From contig CAINDZ010000208.1 in the NCBI GenBank assembly GCA_903847545.1, positions 1-12,506 on the forward strand: a stretch of 12,506 nt of DNA, read 5' to 3'. Made by a program: the position numbers and the translations under genes. The notes under the pieces are model-generated. The model was not told where the DNA came from. It searched no databases and saw only the letters and a list, made by a program, of their open reading frames with translations. Below are positions 5,905-12,399 of this stretch, piece after piece. Source of the stretch: an uncultured bacterium (lineage in GTDB: Bacteria; Krumholzibacteriota; Krumholzibacteriia; LZORAL124-64-63). Each line of letters starts with the position of its first letter. The stretch's first letter is position 1.

Positions 5905-7758
5905 ATGGCCCAGTACCGCCAGGCCTTCCTGAACGCCGCCGCCGAGCCGGGCGCCGGCAACGCCCCCGTCGAGCGCGAACGCATCGAGGCCCGCTACAAG
6001 TGGCGCCCCGAGCTGATCTACGCCGACTGGGCGGGCTGGGAGCGGGACTTCACCGCCCTGGAGGCTGGCCTGCCCGCGCTGGCGGCGCTGCAGGGCACGC
6101 TCGGGGGCTCGGGCGCGGCGCTGCTGGGGGCCATCGAGGCCATTCATGACGCGCGCCGGCAGCTGGAGAAGCTGCTGATCTTCGCCAACCTGCGCAGCGA
6201 CGAGGACACGCGCGTGGGCGAGAACACGGCCCGCAAGGGGCGCGCGGCCAGCCTGTCGGTGCGCTACGCCGAGGCGGCCAGCTGGTTCGAGTCCGAGGTG
6301 CTGGAGATCGAGCCCTCCGCGCTGGCCGGCCTGGTCGCGGCCGAGCCCGGCCTGGCGGCGTACGCGCACTTCTTCGACAACATCCACCGCGGCCGCGCGC
6401 ACACGCTGCCGGCCGAGCAGGAGGCGCTGCTGGCCGGCGCCGGCCTGATGGCGCGCGGCGCGGGTCAGGTCTTCAACGCCTTCGACAACGCCGACCTGAA
6501 GCTGGGCGACGTCACCGACGAGGACGGCCGCCGCGTCACGCTGACCAAGGCGCGCCACCAGAAGTTCATGAAGTCGCGCGACCGCCGGCTGCGGCAGGAA
6601 TCGTTCGAGATGTTCCTGGACGCCTACGGCGCCATGCAGAACACGTTGGCGGCGAACCTGGACGCGAACGTGAAGAACCACGTCTTCTTCGCGCAGGCCC
6701 GCCGGCACGACAGCGCGCTGGAGTCGGCGCTGCACCCGGACGCCGTGCCGCCCGCGGTGTTCCACTCGCTGATCGAGACGGTCAGCGCCAACACCCCCGT
6801 CATCCACCGCTACACGGCGCTGAAGCGGCGCGTGCTGGGGTTGTCGCCGCTGCAGGAATACGACCTGGCCGCGCCGCTGTTCGCCGACGGCGAGTTCACG
6901 TTCGAGTACGACGACGCCTGCCGCATGCTGCTGGACGCCTTCGCGCCGCTGGGGCCCGACTACGTGGCGACCGTGCAAGGCGGCATCGGCGGCGGCTGGA
7001 TCGACGTGCACGAGAACGCCGGCAAGCGCAGCGGCGGCTACTCGAGCGGCTCGTACGACACGGCGCCGTACATCCTGCTGAATTGGAGCGGCCAGCTGGG
7101 CGACACCTTCACGCTGGCGCACGAGCTGGGCCATTCGCTGCACACCTGGCTGGCCTCGCGGAACCAGCCCTACGTGTACGGCGACTATCCCATCTTCACG
7201 GCGGAGGTCGCCTCGACCTTCAACGAACTGCTGACGATGGACCACCTGCTGCGCACCACCACCGACCCGCGTCGGCGGCTGTACCTGCTGGACTACCACC
7301 TGTCGCAGATCAACAGCACGGTGTTCCGCCAGACGATGTTCGCCGAGTTCGAGCTGCGCATCCACCAGCTGGGCGAACAGGGCGGCACCCTGACCGCCGA
7401 GTGGCTGAACGCGCTGTACCTGGAGCTGCTGGTGAAGTACTGGGGACCGGAGGTGGCGTTCGACGCCGCGCGCAGCCCGCTCACCTGGAGCCGCATCCCG
7501 CACTTCTTCTACAACTTCTACGTCTACCAGTACGCCACGGCGTACTCGGCGGCCGTGGCGCTGTCGCGGCGCGTGCTGGCCGGCGGCGCGGCCGAGCGGG
7601 AACAATACCTGGACATCCTGCGTTCGGGGTGCAGCCGTTATCCCGTCGAGACAGTCCGGTTGGGCGGCGTGGACCTGGCCTCGCCCGGTCCCATGCAGGA
7701 CGTCATCGCGCTGTTCGGGGAGCTTGTCGACCAGGTCGAATCGCTGTTGGAGTCGTGA
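5905..7758 (+). CDS. pepF: M3-family zinc oligoendopeptidase (PepF-like)
   Basis: This is a 617-residue cytoplasmic metallopeptidase with no signal peptide, in the usual size range for oligoendopeptidase F. The zinc site is HELGH at 406-410 (TLAHELGHSLHTW), with Glu407 catalytic. The third ligand is probably Glu434 in FTAEVASTFNE, the spacing typical of M3 enzymes. The N-terminal helical region contains YADWAGWERDF and RSDEDTR. The substrate-side sequences GGYSSGSYDTAPYILLNW upstream of the zinc site and FFYNFYVYQYATAYSAA near the end are also M3/PepF hallmarks. The family cleaves short peptides of about 7-17 residues and recycles peptides or processes signals. GGGAG at 5891-5895 lies 9 nt before the ATG. 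A small exported protein gene begins 2 nt after the stop, so the two are likely one operon, though no functional link is evident. Confidence 0.94.
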   Translation: MAQYRQAFLNAAAEPGAGNAPVERERIEARYKWRPELIYADWAGWERDFTALEAGLPALAALQGTLGGSGAALLGAIEAIHDARRQLEKLLIFANLRSDEDTRVGENTARKGRAASLSVRYAEAASWFESEVLEIEPSALAGLVAAEPGLAAYAHFFDNIHRGRAHTLPAEQEALLAGAGLMARGAGQVFNAFDNADLKLGDVTDEDGRRVTLTKARHQKFMKSRDRRLRQESFEMFLDAYGAMQNTLAANLDANVKNHVFFAQARRHDSALESALHPDAVPPAVFHSLIETVSANTPVIHRYTALKRRVLGLSPLQEYDLAAPLFADGEFTFEYDDACRMLLDAFAPLGPDYVATVQGGIGGGWIDVHENAGKRSGGYSSGSYDTAPYILLNWSGQLGDTFTLAHELGHSLHTWLASRNQPYVYGDYPIFTAEVASTFNELLTMDHLLRTTTDPRRRLYLLDYHLSQINSTVFRQTMFAEFELRIHQLGEQGGTLTAEWLNALYLELLVKYWGPEVAFDAARSPLTWSRIPHFFYNFYVYQYATAYSAAVALSRRVLAGGAAEREQYLDILRSGCSRYPVETVRLGGVDLASPGPMQDVIALFGELVDQVESLLES

Positions 7759-7760
7759 CC

Positions 7761-8387
7761 ATGAAGAGCCTGACCCGCATCCTGTCCGTCGCCCTGCTGG
7801 CGGTGGCCGTTCCCGGCCTGGCCGCGACGAACGCCGCCAAGCCCGGCCCCGGCGCGACCCAGTCGTTGGACCAGTTGGCCGACAGCCAGAACCCCATCGA
7901 GTACAAGTCGCCCGAGGGGCGCTTCCAGGTGACCTATCCGACGGGTTGCGCCCGCCTGCGCACGCGCACGAACGTGCGTCCCGGCTCGCCGACCGAGGTG
8001 GCGGCCGAGATCTTCTTCGTGACCTGCGACCGGGCCAAGCGCGACAACGAGGGCTGCGGCGTGACCTCGATGCCCGGCGCGGCGCGCGGCCTGAAGGGCC
8101 AGGCGGCCGCCGACAAGGTGCTGGCCGAGGTGACCAAGCAGCTGGAGGGCTACGGCGTCAGGCCGGCCCGCCAGACGCCGCTGCGGCGCGACTTCGGCAA
8201 GAAGGGCGTGGTCGAGGGCCTCGACATCCAGGCCCAGAAGGCGGGCGGCGCGGGCGACTTCTGGATCCGCGGCCTGCTGCGGGGCGAGGACATCTACCTG
8301 GTGATGGCCTGGAAGGCCAGCGGCGGCCTGTGGACCGACCCCGAATACGTGCGGTTCTTCGACTCGTTCCGGCCCTGGGCGGAGTAG
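7761..8387 (+). CDS. Secreted protein of unknown function
   Basis: This is a 208-residue protein. Residues 1-22 form a Sec signal peptide (MKSL, hydrophobic ALLAVAVPGLAA, cleavage probably after an Ala near 21-22), so it should be periplasmic or secreted. No lipobox is seen. The mature part has EGRFQVTYPTGC (52-63), a Cys at 63, 89 and 99, a Lys/Ala-rich amphipathic helix (about 112-130) and a C-terminal stretch DIYLVMAWKA then YVRFFDSFRPW. The motif of an early F-x-V-x-Y-P strand plus a closing F-F-x-S-F-R resembles small PsbP/DUF1795-like lipid- or protein-binding folds, but this is only a resemblance. The ATG is 2 nt after the pepF stop, indicating coupled expression. I cannot assign a function. 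Confidence 0.8.
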   Translation: MKSLTRILSVALLAVAVPGLAATNAAKPGPGATQSLDQLADSQNPIEYKSPEGRFQVTYPTGCARLRTRTNVRPGSPTEVAAEIFFVTCDRAKRDNEGCGVTSMPGAARGLKGQAAADKVLAEVTKQLEGYGVRPARQTPLRRDFGKKGVVEGLDIQAQKAGGAGDFWIRGLLRGEDIYLVMAWKASGGLWTDPEYVRFFDSFRPWAE

Positions 8388-8404
8388 GTCGCGACAGTTA
8401 TTTG

Positions 8405-8420
8405 CTTGTTGGACAACAAG
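8405..8420. promoter_or_regulatory. 16-bp palindrome CTTGTTG-GA-CAACAAG
   Basis: Perfect 7-bp arms flank a 2-bp centre, 17 nt after the upstream stop codon and about 190 nt before the DtxR-family gene. It could be a protein-binding site, or as RNA a 6-bp stem with a GGAC tetraloop. No T-tract follows, so I do not call it a terminator. Confidence 0.4.
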
Positions 8421-8434
8421 ATGAGCCATTGATG

Positions 8435-8474
8435 GCGCCGGCGCGGGGGAATCCCGGCCGGCGCTGGTCTTTGG
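8435..8474 (+). terminator. GC-rich hairpin, probable terminator of the pepF unit
   Basis: GCGCCGGC (8435-8442) pairs with GCCGGCGC (8457-8464). The stem continues above a single bulged G as CGGG/CCCG (8444-8447 with 8453-8456), closing a GGAAT loop. The following TGGTCTTT is only moderately T-rich. Its position between two transcription units supports termination. Confidence 0.45.
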
Positions 8475-8498
8475 CGCGGGGGCGGAATCGGCGCCCTG

Positions 8499-8585
8499 GT
8501 GAAATATCCCCTTTACGAATCATTGGTTTGTGCCGATCTTTGTAGGGACAAAAAACTTTTGTCGGTCTTGAAATAGCGTTTTCGA
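8499..8585 (+). promoter_or_regulatory. AT-rich control region upstream of the feo operon
   Basis: This stretch is strikingly AT-richer than anything else in the window and lies directly before the regulator and feo genes. It contains the palindrome at 8547-8563. Several TTG-starting hexamers (for example TTGTGC at 8528, TTGTCG at 8559) could serve as -35 elements, but I find no well-matched -10 at 16-18 nt, so I do not place the promoter exactly. Confidence 0.45.
8547..8563. promoter_or_regulatory. Candidate operator for the DtxR-family regulator
   Basis: GACAAAA-AAC-TTTTGTC is a perfect 7-bp inverted repeat with a 3-bp centre. It is 48 nt upstream of the regulator start, in the AT-rich promoter region. 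Size, symmetry and place fit a site for a dimeric winged-helix repressor acting on its own operon. It does not match the classical DtxR or MntR box, so the assignment is by position. Confidence 0.5.
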
Positions 8586-8611
8586 CTCGCCGCGCGGAAG
8601 GACCGGGTCCC

Positions 8612-9175
8612 ATGCCTGCCGAGGAACTGCAACTGAGCGCCAGTCTCGAGGACTACCTCGAGGCGATCTACCACACGGTGGCGGCCAAGGGGGCCGCGCG
8701 CGCCAAGGACCTGGTGCTGCGCATGGGCGTGCACAACTCGTCCGTGACGCAGGCGCTGCGCTCGCTCTCCGAGAAGAAGCTCATCAACTACGCGCCCTAC
8801 GACGTGATCACGCTGACCGAGCCCGGCGAGGCGCTGGCCCTGGGCGTGGTGCGGCGGCATGTGACGCTGTCGAAGTTCCTGGGCGACGTGCTGGGTCTGC
8901 CCGGCGACGAGGCCGACGCCGAGGCGTGCCGCCTCGAGCATGCGGTCAGCGCCGGCGTGCTGCACCGCCTGGTGCGCTTCGTCGAGTACTTCGAGAGCTG
9001 CCCGCAGAACGACGTGCGGTGGGACGCGGCGACCGGCAGCTTCTGCTGCAACACCGGCGGCGCATCGGGCGCGACCTGCGGCCGCGATGCGTGCGGCGGT
9101 GGCCTCGACCTGGCGTTGCTCGGTCCGGTGGCGCCGGCACCCGAGGGCGACGACGTGATCGGCGGGGTGGTGTAG
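8612..9175 (+). CDS. DtxR/MntR-family metal-dependent transcriptional regulator
   Basis: This is a 187-residue protein. The N-terminal winged helix is at about 8-75 (LEDYLEAIYH, VHNSSVTQALRSLSEKKLI, then the wing VITLTEPG). The dimerization/metal domain is at about 76-130 (VVRRHVTLSKFLGDVLGLP, EACRLEHAVS). By alignment from memory, Asp14, Glu17, His83, Glu109 and His110 match MntR ligands, while Cys106 stands where iron-sensing DtxR has Cys102 and MntR has Glu99. This suggests Fe(II) sensing with a hybrid site. The C-terminal tail (130-161) adds Cys130, Cys145, Cys146, Cys156 and Cys161, which might bind a metal or Fe-S cluster. No SH3-like third domain is present in the chain, but FeoA, a homologous SH3-like fold, is encoded 2 nt downstream. 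It likely represses feoAB when iron is sufficient. Confidence 0.92.
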   Translation: MPAEELQLSASLEDYLEAIYHTVAAKGAARAKDLVLRMGVHNSSVTQALRSLSEKKLINYAPYDVITLTEPGEALALGVVRRHVTLSKFLGDVLGLPGDEADAEACRLEHAVSAGVLHRLVRFVEYFESCPQNDVRWDAATGSFCCNTGGASGATCGRDACGGGLDLALLGPVAPAPEGDDVIGGVV

Positions 9176-9177
9176 CC

Positions 9178-9393
9178 ATGCCGCTGACCCACGTCAATGA
9201 AGGCAAGCATGCCGTGCTGAAGTCGATCGACGGCGGCCGGCAGCTGCGCGGGCGGCTGGCGGCGCTGGGCCTGCTGCCGGGAGCGCAGCTGCAGGTCGTG
9301 CAGAACTCGGGGCAGGGCCCCTTCGTGGTTTCGGTGCGGGGCAGCCGTATCGTGCTGGGGCGCGGGATGGCCGCGCGCATCCTGGTTGAATAG
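9178..9393 (+). CDS. feoA: Ferrous iron transport protein FeoA
   Basis: This 71-residue protein is an SH3-like small cytoplasmic protein of the usual FeoA size. Visible hallmarks are an early KHAVLKSIDGG strand, then RGRLAALGLLPGAQLQVVQNS, the 'L-x-x-L-G-(L/I)-x-x-G' signature of FeoA, and the closing PFVVSVRGSRIVLGRGMAARILVE, with the typical G-x-x-x-x-L-x-x-x-x-A-x-x-I-x-V ending. FeoA is thought to bind FeoB and modulate ferrous-iron uptake or its GTPase activity. The ATG is 2 nt after the regulator stop and 51 nt before feoB. The preceding GGCGGGGTGG is a modest ribosome site, so coupling to the regulator gene is likely. Confidence 0.95.
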   Translation: MPLTHVNEGKHAVLKSIDGGRQLRGRLAALGLLPGAQLQVVQNSGQGPFVVSVRGSRIVLGRGMAARILVE

Positions 9394-9420
9394 CATTCCG
9401 GTCGAGTGGCATTCCGGTCG
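9393..9420 (+). repeat. Direct repeat GCATTCCGGTCG between feoA and feoB
   Basis: Two exact 12-bp copies (9393-9404 and 9409-9420) are 16 bp apart and fill the feoA-feoB gap, the first beginning at the last base of the feoA stop. It is probably slippage-derived and no function is evident. Confidence 0.9.
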
Positions 9421-9431
9421 GGCAGCACCGC

Positions 9432-9436
9432 AGGGG
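9432..9436 (+). promoter_or_regulatory. Ribosome binding site deciding the GTG start of feoB
   Basis: AGGGG lies 8 nt before GTG 9445. An upstream in-frame GTG at 9406 falls inside the direct repeat and lacks a comparable site, so 9445 is preferred. Confidence 0.55.
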
Positions 9437-9444
9437 CGATCAAC

Positions 9445-11631
9445 GTGACGAGCACCCTCGACAGGACCCTGACGGTGGCGGTGGCCGGCAATCCCAATGC
9501 CGGCAAGACGACCATCTTCAACAACCTGACGGGCGCGCGCCAGCACGTCGGCAACTATCCCGGCGTGACGGTCGAGTGGAAAGAGGGCACGCTGCGCCGC
9601 GGCGACCTGCGCCTGAACATCGTCGACCTGCCCGGCACCTACAGCCTGACGACCTTCTCGGAAGAGGAGCTCGTCGCCCGCGACTACCTGCTCAACCACG
9701 CGCCCGACGTGGTCATCAACGTCGTCGACGCCTCGAACCTCGAGCGCAACCTGTACCTGACCACCGAGCTGCTCGAGATCGGCCGGCCGCTGGTCGTGGT
9801 GCTGAACATGTCCGACGCGGCGCGCGACCGCGGGTACATCATCGACCACCACCGCCTGTCGCAGCGCCTGGGCGTGCCCGTGGTGCCGGCCGTCGGCAAC
9901 CGCAACCAGGGCATGGACGCCGTGGTCGGCGCCGTGCTCGAGGTGGCCAACAGCCGCGTCCACCTGCCCGGCCCGGCCGACCAGTGCCGCGACGCGGGCC
10001 CGGCGCCCGGCGGCCTGTCCGCGCCGGCGCGCGCGGGGGCGCAGGTGCTGCGCGTGAACTACGGGCCCGGGGTGGAGTCGTTCGTGGCGCAGGTCGAGGC
10101 GCTGCTGCCGTCGACGCCGCAGCGTCGCTGGCAGGCGCTCAAGCTGCTGGAGGGCGACGCGCGCGCGCTGGACGACACGGTGGGCGAGGCGGCGCGCGAG
10201 GCCATCGCCGCCATCGCGAAGGACTTCGCCGCCGGCAGCACCGACGACCCGGACATCCTGCTGGCGCGGCTGCGCTACGAGCACATCGGCCGCCTGGGCG
10301 ACGAGGTCAGCCGGCAGGTGCGCCCCGGCGGCGCGGCCGCGCTGTCGGACCGCATCGACCGCGTGGCCATGCATCCGGTGTGGGGCGTGCCCATCTTCCT
10401 GGTGATGATGTACGTCGTCTTCACGCTGACCTTCACCCTGGGCAACCCGCTGATGGACCTGATCGACCGCGGCTTCCTGGCGCTGGGCGCGTTCGTCACC
10501 GGGTTGTGGCCGGCCGGCAGCGCCAGCCACCTGAAGTCGCTGCTGGTCGACGGCATCATCGGCGGCGTGGGCGGGGTCATCGTCTTCTTGCCGAACATCG
10601 TGCTGCTGTTCATGGCCATCGCCGTGCTCGAGGGCACGGGCTACATGGCGCGCGCGGCGTTCGTCATGGACCGGTTCATGAGCAAGGTGGGCCTGCACGG
10701 CAAGACGTTCATCCCGCTGCTGATCGGCTTCGGCTGCACGGTGCCGGCGATCATGGCCACGCGCACGCTCGAGACGCGGCGCGACCGGCTGATCACGATG
10801 ATGGTGTTGCCGCTCATGAGCTGCGGCGCGCGGCTGCCCATCTACGCGCTGCTGATCCCCGCGTTCTTCGCCCCGCGCTGGCAGGGCCCGGTGCTGTGGC
10901 TGATCTACGTGTCGGGCATCGTGCTGGCGCTGATGGGCGCGCGGCTGCTGCGCGCGACGCTGTTCCGCGGCGAGAACACGCCCTTCGTGATGGAGCTGCC
11001 GCCGTACCGCCTGCCGACCGCGCAGAGCCTGCTGATCCAGATGTGGACGCGCGCCTGGCTGTACCTGAAGAAGGCGGGCACGGTCATCCTGGGCGCGGCC
11101 ATCATCCTGTGGTGCCTGACCTTCTACCCGAAGCCGCCCGCCGGCTGGGTGCCGCCGGCCGAGCCGGGCCACCCCGCCCCCGTGCCGTATGCGCAGATGG
11201 TCGACCCGGCGCAGCGTCAGGCGGCGCAGCTGTCGTACTCGGTGGCCGGCCACGTGGGGCGCGCGTTGGAGCCGGTGATCGCCCCCATGGGTTTCGACTG
11301 GCGCATCGGCACCGCGCTGGTGGGCGCCATCGCCGCCAAGGAAGTGTTCGTGGCGCAGATGGGCATCGTGTTCGCCGTCGGCGAGGCCGACGAGTCGTCC
11401 GACCAGCTGCGCGCCCAGCTGCGCGCGCGGTACTCGCCCCTGGTGGGCCTGTGCATCATGATGTTCGCCCTGATCGCCACGCCCTGCATCGCCACCTTCG
11501 CGATCACCCGGCAGGAATCGGGCTCGGCCCGCTGGGCCCTGGCCCAGACCCTGAGCCTGACCACCCTGGCCTGGATCGTCACGTTCCTCGTGTTCCAGGT
11601 TGGCACGCTGCTGAAGCTGGGGGTAAGCTGA
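9445..11631 (+). CDS. feoB: Ferrous iron transporter FeoB
   Basis: This is a 728-residue inner-membrane Fe(II) importer with an N-terminal G-protein domain. G1 is GNPNAGKT (15-22), the G2 Thr is in YPGVTVE, G3 is DLPG (61-64) and G4 is NMSD (121-124). A helical GDI-type spacer follows to about 310 (ending near MHPVWGVPIFLVMMY). The membrane part contains two Gate-like segments, with the family cysteines in GFGCTVPAIMATRT (Cys431) and MSCGARLPIYALL (Cys460), and ends in hydrophobic helices. A Pro-rich periplasmic loop (KPPAGWVPPAEPGHPAP) and IAAKEVFVAQMG precede the last helices. Motifs and length are normal and intact. The gene lies between feoA and the Cys-rich peptide gene, which starts at its stop codon (TGATG). 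It is likely iron-repressed through the upstream regulator. Confidence 0.97.
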   Translation: MTSTLDRTLTVAVAGNPNAGKTTIFNNLTGARQHVGNYPGVTVEWKEGTLRRGDLRLNIVDLPGTYSLTTFSEEELVARDYLLNHAPDVVINVVDASNLERNLYLTTELLEIGRPLVVVLNMSDAARDRGYIIDHHRLSQRLGVPVVPAVGNRNQGMDAVVGAVLEVANSRVHLPGPADQCRDAGPAPGGLSAPARAGAQVLRVNYGPGVESFVAQVEALLPSTPQRRWQALKLLEGDARALDDTVGEAAREAIAAIAKDFAAGSTDDPDILLARLRYEHIGRLGDEVSRQVRPGGAAALSDRIDRVAMHPVWGVPIFLVMMYVVFTLTFTLGNPLMDLIDRGFLALGAFVTGLWPAGSASHLKSLLVDGIIGGVGGVIVFLPNIVLLFMAIAVLEGTGYMARAAFVMDRFMSKVGLHGKTFIPLLIGFGCTVPAIMATRTLETRRDRLITMMVLPLMSCGARLPIYALLIPAFFAPRWQGPVLWLIYVSGIVLALMGARLLRATLFRGENTPFVMELPPYRLPTAQSLLIQMWTRAWLYLKKAGTVILGAAIILWCLTFYPKPPAGWVPPAEPGHPAPVPYAQMVDPAQRQAAQLSYSVAGHVGRALEPVIAPMGFDWRIGTALVGAIAAKEVFVAQMGIVFAVGEADESSDQLRAQLRARYSPLVGLCIMMFALIATPCIATFAITRQESGSARWALAQTLSLTTLAWIVTFLVFQVGTLLKLGVS

Positions 11632-11834
11632 TGGCCGTCGGAATGGAAACCGTGGTGGTCGTCGGGGCCGTGGCCGGTGCGGGCGCCTGGGCGGTGCGCG
11701 CGCTGGTGCGTTCGTTGAAGAAGCCCGGCCGTTGCTCGTCCTGCTCGGGCTCGGGCGCGTGCCCGCTGGTCAAGGGACCGGGAGCCGAGGGCGCCACTTC
11801 CTGCCCGACCGAGACGCCCGTCCACGGGCGCTAG
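11631..11834 (+). CDS. FeoB-associated Cys-rich membrane protein
   Basis: This is a 67-residue peptide. One N-terminal membrane segment at about 7-25 (VVVVGAVAGAGAWAV) is followed by a basic stop (RALVRSLKK) and a Cys-rich tail: Cys35, Cys38 (CSSC), Cys44 and Cys58. This matches the small FeoB-associated Cys-rich proteins often found directly after feoB, whose exact role (Fe(II) handling or a FeoC-like accessory) is not settled. The ATG overlaps the feoB TGA by one base, so translation is coupled. A positive patch after the helix suggests a cytoplasmic tail. The base composition is like the neighbours. It is too short to rule out another function, but context and topology make the call good. 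Confidence 0.85.
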   Translation: MAVGMETVVVVGAVAGAGAWAVRALVRSLKKPGRCSSCSGSGACPLVKGPGAEGATSCPTETPVHGR

Positions 11835-11845
11835 ATTTCCCTTCT
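11815..11845 (+). terminator. Probable intrinsic terminator of the feo operon
   Basis: CGCCCG-TCCA-CGGGCG (11815-11830) forms a 6-bp GC stem overlapping the end of the Cys-rich gene. It is followed by CTAGATTTCCCTTCT, a moderately T-rich run. Placement right at the operon end supports termination, although the T-run is interrupted. Confidence 0.45.
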
Positions 11846-11849
11846 ATCC

Positions 11850-11854
11850 GAGGA
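11850..11854 (+). promoter_or_regulatory. Ribosome binding site deciding the DUF2059 gene start
   Basis: GAGGA lies 8 nt before ATG 11863. An in-frame ATG at 11854 overlaps this site and would add MVP before the signal peptide, so 11863 was chosen. Confidence 0.55.
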
Positions 11855-11862
11855 TGGTCCCG

Positions 11863-12399
11863 ATGCGTCACTTGGCGTGTGCCTGCCTGCTTGCCCTGTG
11901 CCTGGCCTCTCCCGTCGCGGCCGCCGAACCGGCCGCCGACAGCCATCGCGCCGCCGCCGAGGCGTGCGTGGCCGCGCTGGGCGGCGCGGAGATGCAGGCG
12001 AAGCTGATCGACGACACGATGGGCTTCATCCTGCAGCAGAACCCCGACCTCGAGCCGTTCATCGACGTGATGACCGCCTTCTTCGAGCGCGTGATGCCCT
12101 GGTCGGCGCTGGAGCCGAAGTACGTCGAGATGTACGAGGCGGCATTCACCGAGCCCGAGCTGAAGGACATCACGGCCTTCCTGGGCACCGCCAGCGGCCA
12201 CAAGTACGTCGAGATGGGGACGACCCTGCTGGACCAGACCGCCCAGTTCGCGAACGCCATCCTGATGGAACACGCCGTCGAACTGCAGGAAGTCATCATG
12301 ACCCGCGCCATGGAGCTGGAAGCCGACGCCATGGCCGAGGCCGGCGCCGACTCGACGGGCGACGCCGCGGCCGACAGCACGTCGACGGGGCACGAGTGA
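11863..12399 (+). CDS. Secreted DUF2059-domain protein
   Basis: This is a 178-residue protein with a Sec signal peptide (residues 1-21, hydrophobic ACACLLALCLASPVAAA, cleavage near AAA-EP). The helical body contains ALEPKYVEMYEAAFTEPELKD (written in parts: EPKYVEMYEAAFT at 84-96 and EPELKDITAFL at 97-107), then SGHKYVE. This matches the DUF2059 pattern of periplasmic proteins in many Gram-negatives, whose function is unknown. The C-terminus is acidic and Ala/Ser/Thr-rich (AEAGADSTGDAAADSTSTGHE region, 158-178) and probably disordered. Cys35 is the only cysteine in the mature chain. The next gene overlaps its stop (TGATG), so the two form an operon. It starts right after the feo operon, separated by the probable terminator. 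Confidence 0.85.
   Translation: MRHLACACLLALCLASPVAAAEPAADSHRAAAEACVAALGGAEMQAKLIDDTMGFILQQNPDLEPFIDVMTAFFERVMPWSALEPKYVEMYEAAFTEPELKDITAFLGTASGHKYVEMGTTLLDQTAQFANAILMEHAVELQEVIMTRAMELEADAMAEAGADSTGDAAADSTSTGHE

Noticed and set aside
5731..7605. Long minus-strand open frame (624 codons) opposite pepF
   Set aside because: It is an antisense shadow of the M3 peptidase, with Arg/Val/Gln-rich sequence and no motif.
9406..9444. Upstream GTG start for feoB
   Set aside because: It lies within the direct repeat and lacks a ribosome site. The FeoB G1 motif sits at a normal distance from GTG 9445.
8797..11253. Very long open frame on the minus strand (818 codons) across the regulator, feoA and feoB
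   Set aside because: It lies entirely opposite well-recognised genes and its translation is His/Arg/Gln/Ala-rich low-complexity sequence without a family. GC-rich codon bias produces such open antisense frames.
9576..11834. Long plus-strand open frame in another frame of feoB
   Set aside because: Only its last 67 codons (from 11631) are real. The rest is Arg/Gly/His-rich shadow of feoB.
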